Notes under the pieces: generated by a model
Databases searched by the model: none
Seen by the model: the letters and a program-made list of their open reading frames with translations, nothing else
What the model was told of the DNA's origin: nothing
Source: JBEKYD01 sp049509915
GTDB lineage: Bacteria; Acidobacteriota; Terriglobia; Bryobacterales; Bryobacteraceae
Assembly: GCA_049509915.1 (NCBI GenBank)
Contig: JBEKZL010000311.1
Location: forward strand, 1 to 7,907
Reading direction: 5' to 3'
Length of the DNA: 7,907 bases
In this document: positions 5,617 through 7,907 of the stretch, one piece after another
Position numbering within the stretch: position 1 is the stretch's first letter
Layout of the letters: every line of letters starts with the position of its first letter
Position numbers and translations under genes: made by a program

Positions 5617-5708
5617 TATAGCCACCGATTAGCACCAATGAACGCCGATAAAGAAATGAATGGACTTATCGGTGTTCATCGGTGTTCATCGGTGTTCATC
5701 GGTGGCTT
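5617..5708. repeat. Hairpin-forming element with three tandem 10-bp units
   Basis: Between the isomerase-like gene and the reductase, GGTGTTCATC occurs three times in perfect tandem (5671-5680, 5681-5690, 5691-5700), followed by GGTGGC. Upstream, 5620-5651 holds two degenerate copies of the same unit in the opposite direction. The arms pair: AGCCACCGAT (5620-5629) is perfectly complementary to 5698-5707, and 5637-5651 pairs with 5666-5680 at 13 of 15 positions plus one G-U, around a 14-nt loop. The extra unit in the right arm suggests copy-number change by slippage. Similar sequences are, as I recall, scattered through many environmental genomes. It lies 34 nt before the reductase ATG and could act as a transcription attenuator, but there is no T-run. 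Confidence 0.7.
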
Positions 5709-5741
5709 AATCAGTGTTTTCATTACGTAAGCTGAAAAACT

Positions 5742-6725
5742 ATGAATACTCGTGTGCTGGGCCGAACCGGATGGAAGGTTTCGGAGATCAGTTTTGGCGC
5801 CTGGGCCATCGGCGGGGCGTGGGGCGACGTTAGCGATTCGGAATCGCTGGCGGCTCTGGAGAAGGCCGTCGATTGCGGCGTGAATTTCATCGACACGGCG
5901 GACGTCTACGGCATGGGCCGCAGCGAGCGGCTGGTGGCGGAATTGAAACGCTCCCGCAAAGAGCAGATCGTGGTCGCCACCAAGGCCGGCCGGCGCCTGC
6001 CGGCGCAAACAGCCGACGGCTACAACCGGCAGAACCTGAGCGGCTTCGTGGAAGACAGCCTGCGCAACCTCTCGACCGATTGCCTGGACCTGCTGCAACT
6101 GCATTGCCCGCCCACCGACGTATATTACCGCCCCGAGGTTTTCGGCGAGCTCGACCGGCTGGTGGAAGCCGGCAAGATCCGCTACTACGGCGTCAGCGTT
6201 GAGCGGGTGGAAGAAGCGCTCAAGGCCATCGAGTATCCCAACCTGCAGACGGTGCAGATCATCTTCAACTGCTTCCGCCAGCGGCCGGCCGAGTTGTTCT
6301 TTGCCGAAGCCGCGCGCAAAAGGGTTGGGATTCTGGCGCGGGTGCCGCTCGGGAGCGGCCTGCTTACCGGCAAGATGACGCGGGAATCCAGTTTCGCCGC
6401 CGACGATCACCGCCATTTCAACCGGCACGGGGAAGCCTTCGACGTGGGCGAAACGTTTTCCGGCGTTGATTTCGAAACCGGCCTGGAAGCGGTGGAAGAG
6501 TTGCGCCGCCTGGTACCGCCCGGCGCCAGTTTGGCCCAGTTCGCACTGCGCTGGATTTTGATGTTCGACGCCGTCACCTGCGCGATCCCCGGCGCCAAAC
6601 GCCCCGCCCAGGCGGAGCAGAACTGCCGCGCGGCCGATCTTGCGCCGCTCTGTAAGGAAACCATGGCCGCCGTCAAGGCCGTCTACGACGGCAAAATCCG
6701 CCGGCAGGTCCATCAGCGCTGGTAG
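5742..6725 (+). CDS. Aldo/keto reductase
   Basis: The protein has 327 residues, a usual length for the family. The full catalytic tetrad is visible: D51 in FIDTADVYG, Y56 in the same segment, K81 in VATKAG and H121 in LLQLHCPP. The N-terminal LGRTGWKVSEISFGAWAIGG is the typical first strand and loop, and the C-terminal segment with FALRWILMFDAVTCAIPGAK matches the NADP(H)-binding end of the AKR barrel. It is cytoplasmic, with no signal peptide. It would reduce an aldehyde or sugar with NAD(P)H, or run in reverse. Next to an isomerase-like gene and an arabinofuranosidase, a role in sugar or sugar-derived aldehyde metabolism is plausible, but the substrate is not shown by sequence. A 129-nt gap with a hairpin element separates it from the isomerase-like gene, so it may have its own promoter or read through. 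The ribosome binding site is weak (AAGCTGAAAA before the ATG). Confidence 0.9.
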   Translation: MNTRVLGRTGWKVSEISFGAWAIGGAWGDVSDSESLAALEKAVDCGVNFIDTADVYGMGRSERLVAELKRSRKEQIVVATKAGRRLPAQTADGYNRQNLSGFVEDSLRNLSTDCLDLLQLHCPPTDVYYRPEVFGELDRLVEAGKIRYYGVSVERVEEALKAIEYPNLQTVQIIFNCFRQRPAELFFAEAARKRVGILARVPLGSGLLTGKMTRESSFAADDHRHFNRHGEAFDVGETFSGVDFETGLEAVEELRRLVPPGASLAQFALRWILMFDAVTCAIPGAKRPAQAEQNCRAADLAPLCKETMAAVKAVYDGKIRRQVHQRW

Positions 6726-6740
6726 GGAATCCGGCTCCCG

Positions 6741-7907
6741 CTAATTCAACTGCACCGTCAGCACCGTCAGGGAGTGTTTAGGAAAAGTGTAGGCGAAGCC
6801 GTTGCCCCCGGCGGCGGGCTGGAACGCCTTGGTGACGGGGCGCACTACTTTGTCGTTGCCGAAAGAGTGAGTGGCTTTCAAATCGGGGTGATCCAGCTCC
6901 CACACGTTCACCGAGCCGGTCACGGCGCCGGATACGCTGGTGATTTGGGCGGCGATGTCCTGCTTTTCGCTGCGGTTCAGCACGTTCAGGAAAACGCGGC
7001 GCGTCTTCGGATCGTAGGTTGAAGAGACATCCAGATAACTGAGCGCGCGGCCGGTGTCGGGACGATATTCCGGCGCGCGCACCAACACGTCGAGAGACTG
7101 GTAACCGCGCTCGCTGCCGTACTCGGCCAAGGGGAAGTAAATGGTCTGCAGGAACAGTCCGTTTTTATTGGTGAAGATGGGCCCAATCACGTTCACTAAC
7201 TGGGCCAGGTTAGCCATCTTGACCACGTCGGCATGGCGGATGAAGGAGTTGAGGAACATGCCCATGGCCAGGGCGTCCTCGAAATTGTATTTCTCCTCGA
7301 GGCCGGTGCGTCCGATGGCGAATTCGCCGGTAACCATGGTGCGGTACCAAACATTCCACTCGTCGAAGGCGATATGAATAGGGCGGGCATTCGGATTGCC
7401 CACGCGGGCGGCTTCGATCTGGCCTTTGACCACGGCGATGCGGTCCTCGATATCGCGCGACGCCGCCAGGAATTTTTCGAAGTTATTGTCGCGGTTGCCA
7501 ATGTAAGTGTGTAGCGAGATGTAATCGATCTCCGATTTAAGGCGATCGAGAACGGTGCGGTTCCAGCCCACCCAATCGGAATCGGGTCCGAAATTGGACG
7601 AGCCGGATGCGATCAACTGGATCGAGTCGTCGGCGCGCCGCATGGCTTTGGCGGCTTCGAGCGCAAAAGTAGCATAGTCGGCGGCGTTCTTGTGCCCAAG
7701 TTGCCACGGGCCGTCGACTTCATTCCCAAGGCCCCAGTACTTCACGCCCCACGGTTTGTCGCGGCCGTTCTTGCGGCGCAGTTGAGCCAGATAGGTGTCG
7801 CCCGGTTCGTTGCAGTACTCCACCCATTTACGCGCCTCGTCGACCGATCCCAAGCCGGCATTGATGCAGAGATAGGGCTCGGCGCCCACGCGCTGGCAGT
7901 ATTTGAG
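6741..7907 (-). CDS. Alpha-L-arabinofuranosidase, GH51 family, C-terminal part (gene continues past the window)
   Basis: The frame is open from the window edge to a TAG at 6743-6741, giving 388 residues. It reads LKYCQRVGAEPYLCINAG at the edge, so the GTG at 7889-7887 is an internal Val, not a start. The GH51 catalytic pair is visible: the acid/base Glu in YWGLGNEVDGPWQ (codon 7721-7719) and the nucleophile Glu in IAFDEWNVWY (codon 7361-7359). The (beta/alpha)8-barrel C-terminal half is followed by a strand-rich C-terminal domain (residues about 270-388), which is normal for the family. The enzyme hydrolyses terminal alpha-L-arabinofuranosyl groups from arabinan, arabinoxylan or their oligosaccharides. 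Whether it is secreted cannot be told, as the N-terminus is outside. It converges on the reductase with only 15 nt between the stops and no visible terminator. Confidence 0.92.
   Translation of the reverse strand, partial: LKYCQRVGAEPYLCINAGLGSVDEARKWVEYCNEPGDTYLAQLRRKNGRDKPWGVKYWGLGNEVDGPWQLGHKNAADYATFALEAAKAMRRADDSIQLIASGSSNFGPDSDWVGWNRTVLDRLKSEIDYISLHTYIGNRDNNFEKFLAASRDIEDRIAVVKGQIEAARVGNPNARPIHIAFDEWNVWYRTMVTGEFAIGRTGLEEKYNFEDALAMGMFLNSFIRHADVVKMANLAQLVNVIGPIFTNKNGLFLQTIYFPLAEYGSERGYQSLDVLVRAPEYRPDTGRALSYLDVSSTYDPKTRRVFLNVLNRSEKQDIAAQITSVSGAVTGSVNVWELDHPDLKATHSFGNDKVVRPVTKAFQPAAGGNGFAYTFPKHSLTVLTVQLN

Noticed and set aside
5671..5700. Three direct repeats considered as a CRISPR array.
   Set aside because: The units are only 10 bp and are contiguous, with no spacers and no cas genes.
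5723..5730. TTACGTAA palindrome shortly before the reductase ATG.
   Set aside because: It is only 8 bp and single, with no convincing promoter around it.
5676..6713. Minus-strand open frame of 345 codons opposite the aldo/keto reductase.
   Set aside because: The plus strand has an unmistakable AKR with full catalytic tetrad. The minus frame begins inside the tandem-repeat element (its N-terminus MNTDEHR comes from the repeat) and has no family features.
6752..6769. Two tandem copies of GCACCGTCA at the 3' end of the arabinofuranosidase gene.
   Set aside because: They encode L-T-V twice in the last strand of the protein; a two-unit in-frame duplication is unremarkable.
7887..7889. GTG as the start of the arabinofuranosidase.
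   Set aside because: The frame stays open to the window edge with family-typical residues (LKYCQR before VGAEPYLC), and the protein would lack the first half of the barrel.

Overview
This 7.9 kb window is GC-rich bacterial chromosome with six protein-coding genes and the tail of a transposase gene. GC-rich codon use, a secreted metallo-beta-lactamase-fold protein, a GT39-like membrane glycosyltransferase, sugar-catabolic enzymes and several palindromic repeats of the dispersed kind would fit a soil Acidobacteriota (Solibacter/Bryobacter-like) genome. That placement is inference only, because no rRNA or marker gene is present.

Layout. Positions 1-96 (+) are the last 31 codons of a transposase that resembles the ISKra4 group. 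Positions 97-245 are noncoding and hold two inverted 28-nt copies of a REP-like sequence. Positions 246-2042 (-) encode a secreted protein with two metallo-beta-lactamase-type repeats; the first keeps all metal ligands and the second has lost all of them. A divergent intergenic region (2043-2223) separates it from a multi-spanning GT39-like glycosyltransferase (2224-3654, +), whose reading frame carries a REP-like palindrome at 3015-3032. A strong sigma70-type promoter (TTGACA, 17 bp, TAGAGT), preceded by an AT-rich near-palindrome, drives a small two-helix membrane protein (3771-3998) and, 6 nt further on, a fucose-isomerase-like protein (4005-5612). A hairpin-forming element with three perfect 10-bp tandem units (5617-5708) separates these from an aldo/keto reductase (5742-6725). 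The right edge is a GH51 alpha-L-arabinofuranosidase (6741 to beyond 7907, -), convergent with the reductase and cut off at its N-terminal side by the window edge.

How the genes fit together: the isomerase-like protein, the aldo/keto reductase and the arabinofuranosidase suggest use of plant-derived sugars such as arabinose or fucose. The arabinofuranosidase would release the sugar, and the isomerase and reductase would act on free sugars or their aldehyde breakdown products. The small membrane protein is the part without a known function. The left third (transposase remnant, REP pair, tandem MBL protein, glycosyltransferase) has no obvious pathway link to the right half.

I do not see a clearly new defence or mobile system. 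The observations most worth checking are the MBL pseudo-domain, the inverted REP-like pair, the translated palindrome in the glycosyltransferase, the operator-like site before the isomerase operon, and the small membrane protein coupled to the isomerase.
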